A stretch of 59,718 nt of DNA from a virus. The stretch covers positions 1-59,718 of IMG/VR virus record IMGVR_UViG_3300011115_000141. One strand, given 5' to 3'. The position numbers and the translations under genes are program-made. The notes under the pieces were generated by a model, which worked only from the letters and a program-made list of their open reading frames with translations, was not told where the DNA came from and made no database searches. This document shows positions 22,697-32,300 of this stretch, piece after piece. The first letter of the stretch is position 1, and every line of letters starts with the position of its first letter.

Positions 22697-24256
22697 ATGG
22701 AAATTATCGAGGACAAAGCACTTGTCTTTCGCACCCGCAACCCACAAAAGTATCAAGTAATACCGAAGCATAAAATCATTGAACGTGTGGATGGCGGCTT
22801 CGATGTCGCTGTCTATTGGGGTCTTGACGAATGTCGGGTACTGCGTAACTTGGGTGTGAAAAACATTCAATCGCCTATCACTAGACGATACAACTGGCCG
22901 GGGAAATACAAACCCATGGCGCATCAGATTGACACCTCGTCTTTCTTAACACTCCATCGCAAAGCCTTTGTGTTTAGCGAGCCGGGCACTGGCAAGACGC
23001 TCTCAGCATTGTGGGCGGCTGACTACCTGATGCAACGCGGTGAAGTCAAGCGCTGTCTGATTCTGTGTCCTTTGTCGATCATGCAGTCTGCATGGCTTGG
23101 CGATCTGAACAACAGCATCATCCATCGCTCTGCCATCGTCGCGCACCACGCGCAGGCTAGTCGCCGTATCGAGATGGTTCAGCAAGATTACGAATTTGTA
23201 ATTGCAAATTACGATGGCCTTAACTTGATTGCTGACGAGATCAATAACGATGGGCGCTTTGATCTAATCATTGTTGACGAGGCTAACGCCTACAAGACCA
23301 TGACGACTAAGCGTTGGAAGACTCTGAAGTCCATCATCAAGCCCAACACATTCCTGTGGATGATGACGGGTACACCCGCATCGCAGTCCCCTGCGGATGC
23401 GTACGGCTTGGCCAAGTTGGTTAACCCCGATGGTGTACCCAAGTTCTTCACTGCGTGGCGCGATCAGGTCATGCACAAGATCACGATGTTTAAGTGGGCG
23501 GCTAAGCCCAACGCCCCTGAGTTAGTACACCAAGCACTGCAGCCAGCCATTCGCTTTACCAAAGAGATGTGCCTTGACCTACCGCCTGTCATTACCATGA
23601 CGCGAGAAGTACCACTGACGCCACAGCAAGCCAAGTACTACAACCTGCTCAAAGACAAGATGATGGTGTATGCGGCAGGCGAGACGATCAGTGCAGTCAA
23701 TGCCGCCGCCGGTGTATCCAAGCTATTGCAGATCAGTTGTGGTGCGGCCTACACCGACGACAAAGAAGTTGTGGAGTTTGACTCAGCACCTCGCCTTGGT
23801 GTGCTTGAGGAAATCTTGGAGGAGACGACACGCAAGGTCATCATCTTCGCCTTGTTTCGAAGCACCATCGACAGTATCCACAATCATCTCTTGAAGAAAG
23901 GCATTGCCAACGAGTGCATCCATGGTAGTGTGACGCCGCCAAAACGCGCAGACATTATCCGGCGCTTTCAAAACGAAGCTGAGCCTCGCGTGTTGGTGAT
24001 GCAACCGCAAGCTACTGCGCACGGGATTACCCTAACTGCCGCTGACACAGTGGTGTTCTATGGGCCACTCATGAGCGTGGAGCAATACGTGCAGTGCATA
24101 GCACGAGCAGATCGCAAAGGTCAAGACTCTGACAAGGTTACTGTAATACACATTCAGGGTAGCCCAATCGAGAAGAAGATGTTTAAAGCATTAGAAGCCA
24201 AGGTAAGTGATAACTCTTTACTTACTGAGATGTTCGACACAGAAATAAATTCATGA
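22697..24256 (+). CDS. SNF2/DEAD-type superfamily 2 helicase
   Basis: A 519-residue ATPase behind ACGGAGAAAGC. Motif I is SEPGTGKT (about residues 94-101), preceded by a Q-like segment KPMAHQIDT. Motif II is IIVDEAN (about 190-196) and motif III MTGTPAS (about 222-228). The second RecA domain has HGSVTPPKRADIIRRF, then PQATAHGITLTAAD and the SNF2-like VQCIARADRKGQ (motif VI). The first 75 residues form an added N-terminal domain. Such phage enzymes remodel nucleoprotein or assist replication and recombination; the precise task is unknown. It stands between the HNH gene and the ssDNA-binding gene. Confidence 0.88.
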   Translation: MEIIEDKALVFRTRNPQKYQVIPKHKIIERVDGGFDVAVYWGLDECRVLRNLGVKNIQSPITRRYNWPGKYKPMAHQIDTSSFLTLHRKAFVFSEPGTGKTLSALWAADYLMQRGEVKRCLILCPLSIMQSAWLGDLNNSIIHRSAIVAHHAQASRRIEMVQQDYEFVIANYDGLNLIADEINNDGRFDLIIVDEANAYKTMTTKRWKTLKSIIKPNTFLWMMTGTPASQSPADAYGLAKLVNPDGVPKFFTAWRDQVMHKITMFKWAAKPNAPELVHQALQPAIRFTKEMCLDLPPVITMTREVPLTPQQAKYYNLLKDKMMVYAAGETISAVNAAAGVSKLLQISCGAAYTDDKEVVEFDSAPRLGVLEEILEETTRKVIIFALFRSTIDSIHNHLLKKGIANECIHGSVTPPKRADIIRRFQNEAEPRVLVMQPQATAHGITLTAADTVVFYGPLMSVEQYVQCIARADRKGQDSDKVTVIHIQGSPIEKKMFKALEAKVSDNSLLTEMFDTEINS

Positions 24257-24263
24257 AAGGGGG

Positions 24264-24306
24264 TTGCAACACGATCAAAACTATGTAAACTGTCAAACCT
24301 TAGACA
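24264..24306 (+). promoter_or_regulatory. Predicted promoter with dyad operator, third early operon
   Basis: TTGCAA (24264-24269), 16 bp and TAAACT (24286-24291) form a weak promoter-like pair. The dyad TGTCAAACCTTAGACA directly follows at 24291-24306, over the likely start of transcription, and AGGAGAAAG of the next gene comes 13 bp later. Dyad and gap support a regulated start; the promoter match alone is modest. Confidence 0.42.
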
Positions 24307-24330
24307 AAAACAAACACAGGAGAAAGCACA

Positions 24331-24744
24331 ATGTCTGAAGAAACCCAAGAGCCAGTACCTCTGGACAGGCTTGCAAAAATCTATCGCAAAATCAAGGAGC
24401 GCATCGACCGCTTGACGCAGGAGTACGACACTGAGATCGAGACTCTGAAGGCACAGCAAGATGAAGTTCGCTTTGCGATGAAAGACCAGATGAAGTCCAT
24501 GGGCGTCAAGTCCGTGCAGACTTCCTTTGGAACTGTGTCAATGGTGACCAAGACGCGTTACAACACGCAGGACTGGGACTCATTCAAAAAGTTTATTCTT
24601 GAGAATGAAGTCGTGGACTTGCTGGAGAAACGCATCGCGCAAACCAACATGGCACGGTACCTCGAAGAGAACCCGGGCTCTCTCCCGCCGGGCTTGAACT
24701 CTGTAACGGAGTTTGAGATTCGCGTAACTAAACCAACCAAGTAA
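24331..24744 (+). CDS. Coiled-coil protein ahead of the ssDNA-binding gene
   Basis: A 137-residue protein behind CAGGAGAAAGCACA. Residues 12-58 are one long charged coiled coil. KSMGVKSVQTSFGTVSMVTK (residues 54-73) follows, then WDSFKKFILENEVVDLLEKR and a basic end. Layout and the TVSMVTK-type strand recall the Gp157 and related phage recombination-accessory families, but the match is only general. The 7-nt distance to the next gene suggests a joint role with it. Confidence 0.65.
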   Translation: MSEETQEPVPLDRLAKIYRKIKERIDRLTQEYDTEIETLKAQQDEVRFAMKDQMKSMGVKSVQTSFGTVSMVTKTRYNTQDWDSFKKFILENEVVDLLEKRIAQTNMARYLEENPGSLPPGLNSVTEFEIRVTKPTK

Positions 24745-24751
24745 ATTTATC

Positions 24752-25717
24752 ATGACTAATATCGCACTATTTAACCCCTCCAATGTTCCCTCATTCGCAC
24801 GCAACAACGAGTTGTCTGACACAGCCAAAGCCCTGACAGGCGGTGGCGTAGGCACTAGCACCAAGCGCATCTCCATCAAAGGCGGTGTGTTCCGGTTGCT
24901 GGCCGGTGGTAAAGAGATCGCTTCTATTGACGAGCGCTTCTTGGATGTCATCATCGTCAAGGCTGCCCCCAAGGTCAGCCGTATCTTCTACGCTAAGTCT
25001 TATGACGGTGACAACATCACTGGCCCTGACTGCTGGAGCAACGATGGTGAGCGTCCAGACGCATCCGCTGAGAACAAGCAAGGTACTACCTGCATGTCCT
25101 GCCCTCAGAACATCGCAGGTTCTGGCCAAGGCAACAGCCGTGCTTGCCGCTACCAACAACGCTTGGCTGTGGTGCTTGAGAACAACATTGAAGGCGACAT
25201 ACTGCAGTTGACTTTGCCAGCCACTTCGGTGTTTGGCAAGGAAGACGGAGACAAGCGCCCATTGCAAGCCTTTGCTCGCAACTTGGCTATGCAGAACCCA
25301 CCCATCAGCCCCGAGATGATTGTGACTCGCATGAAGTTCGACACGAAAGCAGAAGCGCCCAAGTTGCACTTCGCGCCTAGCCGTTGGCTGACTGACGAGG
25401 AGTACGCAATCGTTAAGACGCAAGGCGACAGCGATGAAGCCAAGCGTGCAGTTGTGATGACTGTTGCCGCCGCTGATGGTGTAAAGCCTACGCCTAAGTT
25501 GGCCATCGAAGGCAAGCGCCCCATGGGTGAGTTGACCAAGGAAGAGGACGCTCCAGCATACGAGCCCATCGCGGCCAAGGCAAAAGCGAAAGCCAAGCCT
25601 GCCGAGGTGGAGGAAGATGCTGAACCCGAAGTCCGCAAGGAAGCTTCTAAGCCGTCTGCTGTGCCTGCCAAGAAAGGCAAGCTTGCTGACATCGTGTCCG
25701 ATTGGGACGATGAGTAA
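24752..25717 (+). CDS. Probable single-stranded DNA-binding protein
   Basis: A 321-residue protein. The N-terminal 200 residues look OB-like and contain four cysteines (Cys94, Cys114, Cys117, Cys132; TCMSCPQN in the middle) that could bind zinc, as T4 gp32 does. A long Ala/Lys/Glu/Pro linker follows (about 255-305) and the protein ends in DIVSDWDDE, the acidic tip by which single-strand binders recruit partners. This architecture, and the place between helicase and primase genes, support the call; sequence identity to a known family was not tested. A recombination mediator is the alternative. Confidence 0.58.
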   Translation: MTNIALFNPSNVPSFARNNELSDTAKALTGGGVGTSTKRISIKGGVFRLLAGGKEIASIDERFLDVIIVKAAPKVSRIFYAKSYDGDNITGPDCWSNDGERPDASAENKQGTTCMSCPQNIAGSGQGNSRACRYQQRLAVVLENNIEGDILQLTLPATSVFGKEDGDKRPLQAFARNLAMQNPPISPEMIVTRMKFDTKAEAPKLHFAPSRWLTDEEYAIVKTQGDSDEAKRAVVMTVAAADGVKPTPKLAIEGKRPMGELTKEEDAPAYEPIAAKAKAKAKPAEVEEDAEPEVRKEASKPSAVPAKKGKLADIVSDWDDE

Positions 25718-25802
25718 TTGAATCGGGGGGAAAGTTTGACAGGGTATGCTTTTCGAAAGCTTGCAGACGACTTGTCATTCCGGTACCCCCACCTAAAACA
25801 CT

Positions 25803-26081
25803 ATGGCCTATTCACAAAAAGTAATTGACGCAGTCATGGCTGCAAAGAAAACGCCCGGCAACCAGCTTGGGCGTTGGGCGATCTACCTAGATTTCCCTGT
25901 GACGAAGATTGCTTATGCGCTCGGGGTCACACGCCAAACTGTGTACAACTGGTTTGAAGGTAAGGATGTTTTTATCGCGTATCAAAACCGCGTAGAACTC
26001 CTTTTAGAAATAATGAAGTCCTCAAAGGACGCACAACAAGCATGGAGAAGAATATGCAAGGAATACAACCTAGAACCCTGA
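25803..26081 (+). CDS. Helix-turn-helix protein
   Basis: A 92-residue basic protein. Residues 27-53 show a clear helix-turn-helix: FPVTKIAYALGVTRQTVYNW, in which LGVTRQTVYNWF is a typical turn plus recognition helix of the resolvase or phage-regulator kind. A charged C-terminal helix (LLEIMKSSKDAQQAWRRICK) may dimerise. No ribosome site is obvious at ATG 25803; the 85-bp gap in front holds GTTTGACA (25734-25741), a half copy of the dyad operator. It is the second candidate for the dyad-binding regulator. Confidence 0.66.
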   Translation: MAYSQKVIDAVMAAKKTPGNQLGRWAIYLDFPVTKIAYALGVTRQTVYNWFEGKDVFIAYQNRVELLLEIMKSSKDAQQAWRRICKEYNLEP

Positions 26082-26236
26082 CCAACAGGGAACTTATCAA
26101 CTACTGCGCTGATGCAGTGGATGATTCGTTTGGTATGCCCAAAGAGTGGCAGAAAGAATTATTACGCCGATTTGTAGCACTTTCCCCAACAGACGAACAT
26201 CCGTTCATCGACCCAAACCAACAAAACCTTTTCTGA
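26054..26236 (+). CDS. 60-residue protein, unknown
   Basis: ATG 26054 has GGAGAAGAAT in front and overlaps the HTH gene by 28 nt; ATG 26042 is less well placed. The sequence has an N-terminal helix (NRELINYCADAVDDSFGM) and a second helix (EWQKELLRRFVALS), ending in polar HPFIDPNQQNLF. Not recognised. Lies between the regulator and the primase-helicase. Confidence 0.55.
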   Translation: MQGIQPRTLTNRELINYCADAVDDSFGMPKEWQKELLRRFVALSPTDEHPFIDPNQQNLF

Positions 26237-26251
26237 TTAAGGCGGACAAAT

Positions 26252-29215
26252 ATGGAACCGCTTGAGTTTGTAGCGGCGGTTTTGCCACCGCCCGGAAACG
26301 GGCGCTATTGCGTGGTGGAACTTTCAAGAAAAAAAGAACATGCCTATGTTCACACACTGGAGGAAGCACAACCTTTCATCGATAGATGGAAGCAAACGGG
26401 TGAAGACATTTACTTTGCGCTGGGTACATTTGGGGACGACAACAACCGGACTGCGGATAACGTGCACATGGTCAAAACCTTTGCCATCGACGTGGACTGC
26501 AACCACCCCAAAGACTTGCCTGATGCGGAAGGCAACATCAAGCCCAAGGCATACGCTAGTGCGAAGCAGGCGGCGCAAGCCATCATGGACTTTACCGAGG
26601 CTACTGGGTTGTCTGCTATGGGCGACCCATGGATGGTGGCGTCTGGCGGTGGGGTACACGCATACTGGCCGCTCTCTGAAGCCGTGGATGTCAACGAGTG
26701 GAAGCCTGTAGCAGAGGCGTTCAAGCGCATGTGCTACCAGAACAAACTGGACATTGACCCCACAGTAACGTCAGACGCATCCCGCGTTCTGCGCATCCCT
26801 GCCACGATCAATACCGGCATCAAGAACAAGAAGAAGGTACGCGCCCAAACCAACGTACGCTTCATGAGCGAAGGCGCTGTGTTCGAGTTGGCAGACATCC
26901 GCGCAGTGGTGGAGAAAAACCTCATCGGTACGCAGTACGAAGTAAGCATGGCCAAGCCGCCTAGCAATGTGGTTGAGCTTCCCGGCACTAGACCATCCGC
27001 ACCGAGCGCAAGTCAGGTCAAGTTGTTTGAGAACAGCGTCACTCGCTTCAAGAACATTGTGGTCAAGACTCGTGCAGGGACAGGTTGCGGGCAGATCGCA
27101 CACTACGTAGAGCACGCTGAACAGGACGGCATGGAACCCCTGTGGCGCGGCATCCTGTCTTGGACGAAGGTCTGCGTAGATGGCGAGGGTGCATCAAAGT
27201 GGATCAGCGACATGCACCCGTACAGCGAAGACCGCATGCGCACCAAGCTGGCTGAGATCAAAGGCCCCTACCCCTGCACCAAGATGGACTCGGAAAACCC
27301 CGGAGTCTGCCCAAGTTGCCCACACTGGGGGAAGATCACAAATCCGCTACTCTTTGGCCGTGACATGGCGGTGACCACCGTTGAGAGTGTGGTGGAGTTG
27401 CCCCGCGTTGCAATGGATGAGGAAGTCAAGAAAGTACTTCGCCCTGAAGCACCCCGTGGCTACGCTTATGGTGAGCGTGGGGGCGTGTTTATTCAGAAGG
27501 AAGACGAAGATGCGCAGGGCAACAAGATAATGCGCAACGTTTTGATTATTCCCTACGATCTTTTCCCTGTGGACATCCTGAGCCACAACGGAGAGCATAC
27601 AGTACACCTCATGGCCATCAGGCGCGAGGGTGCGCAGAACATCACAATGGCGCAGAAGGCTGTTGTGAGCCAAGACGAAACAGTCAAGGCACTGGCCAAC
27701 CAAAATATCGTGGCATCGTTTGGTCGAGGCAACGACAAGAATTTGTTTGATTATGTACGTGCAAGCGTGGAAAAGATGAGCAACGACAAGTCACCCGTCA
27801 AAGTACCAGCCAACTACGGCTGGCAAGAGAATAGTACTTTTGTTTACGCTGGTAAAATATACAGTGCCACATCCGCACCTGTGGAAGTGCCGATGCCCGG
27901 TCTAGAAAATATTGTGGCCAACACCAAACCCAAGGGCTCGATCGAGAACTGGGTGACGTTTATCAAGATGCTTATAGCAAAAAAGCTATACGGACACCTG
28001 TCTGTTGTTTTGGCAGGCGCCAGCGCCCCGTTTATGCGGTTTACGGGCATCTACGGCATGACATATCACTGCGGCTCAACCGAGTCTGGTACGGGTAAAT
28101 CACTGGCGCTGGAAGGGGCGGCTTCGATCTGGGGTCACCCAACCCACTACCGCACAGGCAAGAGCACTTCTCCTGTTGCAATGCAGCAACGCCTTGGTCT
28201 GCTGCAAAGTCTGCCCTTGGTGACCGATGAGATCACCGCCAAGAACCGCAAGGATTCTGAGTGGTTTCCTGAGTTCCTACTGGACATGACCGAGGGTCGC
28301 GGCAAGGAGCGTATGGAGTCAGGCGCTAATAAGGAACGCTTGAACCTTTCTATCTGGCAGACAGTGGCCATTATGTCCTCCAATACCCACGTCGTGGACT
28401 ACCTAACAGGATCACGTAAGCACTCATCGGAAGGCGAGATGCGACGTGTTCTAGAGTTTGTAATGGACGAAGAACTGTCATGGGAACCCCATGAGATTGA
28501 AATTATCAAGTCTTTGCAAGAAAACTATGGTGTAGTTGGCCATGAATTGGCTGAGTTCTTGGCCAAGAATGTGCCGATGCTCAAGACCCTTGTGCCTGAT
28601 GTTGTGCGTAACTGCTACAAGGATTTCAACGCTACAAACGATGAGCGCTTTTGGATGGCGGGGGTGGGCACAATCATGACGGCTGGTGCAATTCTCGGCA
28701 ATAAGTATCTGAATATTGTTGACTTTCCGCTCAATGAGATCAAGGAATTCTTAAAAGGCCGTGTCAACGTAGCACGCGGTACAGTCAGGACAAGCAAACG
28801 CAACGCAGAGGATGTGCTCAACGGCTTCATCCAAGAGAACTACGGCAAGTTTGTGGTGGTGCGGTTCAACGCTAAGTCAGGCGCTAGTGCTTTGCTTGGA
28901 GACACCGCTTTGATTGACTCGTCTACTACCCGATCGGTAGTTATGGGGCGCGTGGAGCACGGCGTAACAGCCAACCACGTTGACTTCTTTATTGAGGAAC
29001 GCTTGCTAAAAACTTTCTGCTCCAATATGAGCTTTGGCTACGCTGACTTTAAGCGCCAGCTTGAGAAACAATTTGTAGTGTCTTACATGCCCAAGAAAGA
29101 CTTGATGGCAAGAACCAGTGGCCCACCAATGCGGGTGTCCACCATGAAGATTTCGAGAGAAATTTCTAGCTTGGATGAAGAAATTATCAATCCAGTATCC
29201 ATGGCAGCGGCTTGA
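26252..29215 (+). CDS. Primase-helicase fusion (AEP-like primase plus SF3-type ATPase)
   Basis: A 987-residue replication protein. The N-terminal part has archaeo-eukaryotic primase signatures: FAIDVDC (Asp80, Asp82), SGGGVHAYW (Ser131, His136) and DASRVLRIP (Asp175). A linker with a cysteine cluster (GVCPSCPHW, near residues 350-358) leads to the ATPase: Walker A STESGTGKS (about 608-616), Walker B LPLVTDEIT (about 653-661) and a following MSSNTHVVDYL segment with a sensor-like Asn. Length and order match phage primase-helicases of the DUF927-like group. It would unwind and prime for the family A polymerase. Last gene of the plus-strand operon; two terminators follow its stop codon. Confidence 0.86.
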   Translation: MEPLEFVAAVLPPPGNGRYCVVELSRKKEHAYVHTLEEAQPFIDRWKQTGEDIYFALGTFGDDNNRTADNVHMVKTFAIDVDCNHPKDLPDAEGNIKPKAYASAKQAAQAIMDFTEATGLSAMGDPWMVASGGGVHAYWPLSEAVDVNEWKPVAEAFKRMCYQNKLDIDPTVTSDASRVLRIPATINTGIKNKKKVRAQTNVRFMSEGAVFELADIRAVVEKNLIGTQYEVSMAKPPSNVVELPGTRPSAPSASQVKLFENSVTRFKNIVVKTRAGTGCGQIAHYVEHAEQDGMEPLWRGILSWTKVCVDGEGASKWISDMHPYSEDRMRTKLAEIKGPYPCTKMDSENPGVCPSCPHWGKITNPLLFGRDMAVTTVESVVELPRVAMDEEVKKVLRPEAPRGYAYGERGGVFIQKEDEDAQGNKIMRNVLIIPYDLFPVDILSHNGEHTVHLMAIRREGAQNITMAQKAVVSQDETVKALANQNIVASFGRGNDKNLFDYVRASVEKMSNDKSPVKVPANYGWQENSTFVYAGKIYSATSAPVEVPMPGLENIVANTKPKGSIENWVTFIKMLIAKKLYGHLSVVLAGASAPFMRFTGIYGMTYHCGSTESGTGKSLALEGAASIWGHPTHYRTGKSTSPVAMQQRLGLLQSLPLVTDEITAKNRKDSEWFPEFLLDMTEGRGKERMESGANKERLNLSIWQTVAIMSSNTHVVDYLTGSRKHSSEGEMRRVLEFVMDEELSWEPHEIEIIKSLQENYGVVGHELAEFLAKNVPMLKTLVPDVVRNCYKDFNATNDERFWMAGVGTIMTAGAILGNKYLNIVDFPLNEIKEFLKGRVNVARGTVRTSKRNAEDVLNGFIQENYGKFVVVRFNAKSGASALLGDTALIDSSTTRSVVMGRVEHGVTANHVDFFIEERLLKTFCSNMSFGYADFKRQLEKQFVVSYMPKKDLMARTSGPPMRVSTMKISREISSLDEEIINPVSMAAA

Positions 29216-29220
29216 GAGGG

Positions 29221-29243
29221 GGCAGGGGTTCTTCGTCCCCTGC
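29221..29243. terminator. Hairpin at the convergent junction
   Basis: GCAGGGG (29222-29228) pairs perfectly with CCCCTGC (29237-29243) around an 8-nt loop, just after the primase-helicase stop. No T-run follows on the plus strand, so alone it is a weak terminator. Confidence 0.45.
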
Positions 29244-29265
29244 ATTGATACTGCGGCTGTTAGAA

Positions 29266-29304
29266 CCGAGGGCTTGAACAAGGCCCTCGGCTTTCGTTTG
29301 TTTG
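29266..29304. terminator. Main terminator between the converging arms
   Basis: CCGAGGGC (29266-29273) and GCCCTCGG (29283-29290) make a perfect 8-bp stem with a 9-nt loop, followed by CTTTCGTTTGTTT. It lies where the plus-strand early operon and the minus-strand virion operon meet and probably stops the former; it may act on both strands. Confidence 0.72.
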
Positions 29305-29337
29305 ACGCCCGAGCCAAGATCGGGATCAGGGACGGCT

Positions 29338-32300
29338 TTACTGGCGTGTGGTTTTATCGACTGCTTTGAGGAAGGCTCTGGCGTATTCCGTCTGCGCTTT
29401 GTCGATACGCGCCAGCATCTCGTCTTTTTGCTCAGTGGTCAACGTGGGCGATGCCACAATCTGACGGCGGTACTTAGCAAACTCTCCAAGCTTTTGCTGT
29501 ACCGAGCCTGACACCGATGCTGCTCCCAACTTGTCTGCATATTCTTGTGCAAACGCTCTTGCTTCGGCTGTCTTACCCTGCTCCACGAGGCGGTTGAAAG
29601 AACCTTTGGTCTGTTGGATACTCTCCATCACGTCATACGCTTCATCAAGGGTGCCCCTGCCTTCAACGGGCTGGAACAAATTACCAATGATTGGCATTTT
29701 GCTTGCCTTAAGCGTAGGCTTGGCTACGTCTTCTTTCATCTCCATGTTCAGTATCGGGTTGGCCAACTGCACAACAGCAATACCCATACCGCCGGCGTAG
29801 CCACGGATGAGGTAGTCAATACCGATAGGCGACAAACCTTCTTTGCCCGTGATCTGCTTGATCGTTTCGCTACCCGTGATGCTACCGAGCAACTTGGCAA
29901 ACTCAGTAGTAGATTCACGGGCACGCTCACCAGCCAGCATTTTCTGCTCACGTTGTGACTCGATAGCCCCGCCAAAGAAAGAAGTGCCTAAGTACACCTC
30001 GGTAATAGGTTTGATGGCTTGCGGTAAAGCAAACGGATTGGTCTGCGCTACAAGCTTGAGCCAGCCGCCCACTGCCTTGGATGCTTTCTCATCGTTGGAT
30101 GCCATGTCAAGAATAGCTTCGGGCAATGCTTTGAACAAGTAACCCAATTCAAACGGGATAGGTACACGCACGGGCTCATCAAAGCCGGGGATGTATACGA
30201 ACCAACTGCCGTAGCGTTCTTCGGGCTTGGCGCGTTTGTATGCTTCGTCGTCGGACATCATGGCAGCATAAGCCAATGTGCCTGCGGCAATCATCAAGCC
30301 ACGAGCCATCATCTTTTGTTTGATTTTAAGCTGTTCACTGAACGGCATCTGGCCTGTGTATGCACGGTACAGCACATCCAGACCCTGAATCTGAGCGTTA
30401 AAGAACGGGATAACAATCGACAGCGCTTGCATGCTAGGCGACAGACCACGGCGGCCAAAGTTCATGGACTCTAGCGTACGCAGAAGCGCGGCTTGCTCGG
30501 ACATTCCTTTGGCTAGGGAGTCTTTGTATACGACAGCACGGGTAGACGCATCGCCTTGCATAGCAAACGCATCCAGTTTGGCTACAAGTTTAGTCCAGCC
30601 AGACTTACCTGAAGTAATTTCTTTAAGGAATTTAGACGCATCACGCTGGTCACCCGTGAACACGTTACTACTGATAGCGCCTGTGCGCATCAGCTTTGCT
30701 TCAACTTCGCTGCGTCCGGCCACCATACTGGCCAACTCTCTAAACGAACTGAGTACTGGCGTAGCGTCTGTGCCCGTTGTCAACCAAGCATTCAGAGGAT
30801 CGCGTATGGTCTGACGCACAGCGTAAGCGGGGTTGCGTGTCACAAACTTGCGCAGAATGTCCGCAGGGATACCCATCATTTTGATAGCGGCGGGCATCGT
30901 GGTCTTGATACCTTCCATGCCCTTAATAATGAGATCCGCAGGGATGCCGTACTGGTCTTTGTCGATGTACACAAAGTGATCTTTGCCGTTGACTTTGAAT
31001 CGCACAGTGCTGTCGCTTGCGGGGCCAGAGCCTTCTCCAAGCGCTGTGGCCATACCCATTTTCTTGAGCAAGAACGCAGACTCTTTGACCATCTGGTTAC
31101 GTAGAGCCAAGTCAGTCAGCATGAACGTGTTCTGAACCGAGCTTGTAAAGATTGGCAAGATGTTCTTATTGCCACCAACCAACTCTTTGAGTTGTGGCTC
31201 AGTCTTGACATTACCAATACGAACGGGCGTCTCTTTGTCCACCATCAACTCAATGTTGCCGCTGTTGCTGTTGACGCGGTAGTACGGAATGTAAGGTACG
31301 GACTTCAATTCCTTGGCCAGCTTCTCAGTGATAGCGCCTGTTTGTACGAGGAAGTCAACTTGCCCATCATTGAACTCTTTGTAGATGCGTGCGGCTTCTA
31401 GTACGGCGTCTTTCTTGGTGCTGTCGCTGTTAAGCAGACGCATGACATCGTTGTATTCCTTCTCAGCCAGAGCAGGGTTCTCGTAGTTCAGCTTCTGCCA
31501 GCCTTTGACCTTGGCTCTTTCTCCCGCTACGTATGCGGTCAGAATAGCTTCGGCTTCTGTGTCGTTGGCAAACTTGCCCTTGTGCAAAGCTTCTGCCACT
31601 TCAACCATGTTAGCGCCCTTGACGCTGTCGTACACGTAACCCCCACCTTCGCCTTTGCGTAAGATAAGCTTTCCGTTGGTCAGCGCTTGACCCGCATACT
31701 GGCTGCGTTGTTGACCGAATCGCAGATAGAATTCTGCGTTTTGTGCTTCCAAAGATGTGATGGCGTTGCTGGCTACGCCACGTTTAAATGCCTCAGACAA
31801 GGCTGCGTCTTTGTCCACAAACTGAACACGGCCTGTGAGACCCAAGACGTTGCCAAGAAACTTGTCTTTTATTGAAGTTTCTTTAGCAATGAAAGACGCG
31901 CCATACTGCGTGGGTTCTTTCTTGGTACGGAAGGCCATCTCACCATCAGCCGTTCTGTACGCACCGATTGTCTTGTTCTCAAACGCTTTGCGGGACTGCT
32001 TCAAAGCATAGAAGACGTCAGATGTTGATAGTACAGAGGAAGAAGTAAAGCCCAGATCACGCAAGCCTGCGCGAATCATGCCGACAAACTCCTTGAGCCA
32101 TCGACCAGCCTTTTGTCTGAAGCTTTCAGTGACGCGTGCTTCTTCGGTGTGCGCAATGATCTCACGCAAGACTTGAAGTCTTTGCACTGCTTCGTTCTTG
32201 CCTTGGGCTGCATTGAACTGCGCAGTCCTGATAACCTCATCTACAAGTGTTTGACCGCCAATCTCTTCAGCCAGTTTGCGTAGGTCTGTCTTGTTGGCAT

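Noticed and set aside
13386-26081. Lysogeny module
   Set aside because: Two DNA-binding proteins and operator-like dyads are present, but no integrase, excisionase, attachment site or plasmid partition gene is visible, so a temperate lifestyle is not supported.
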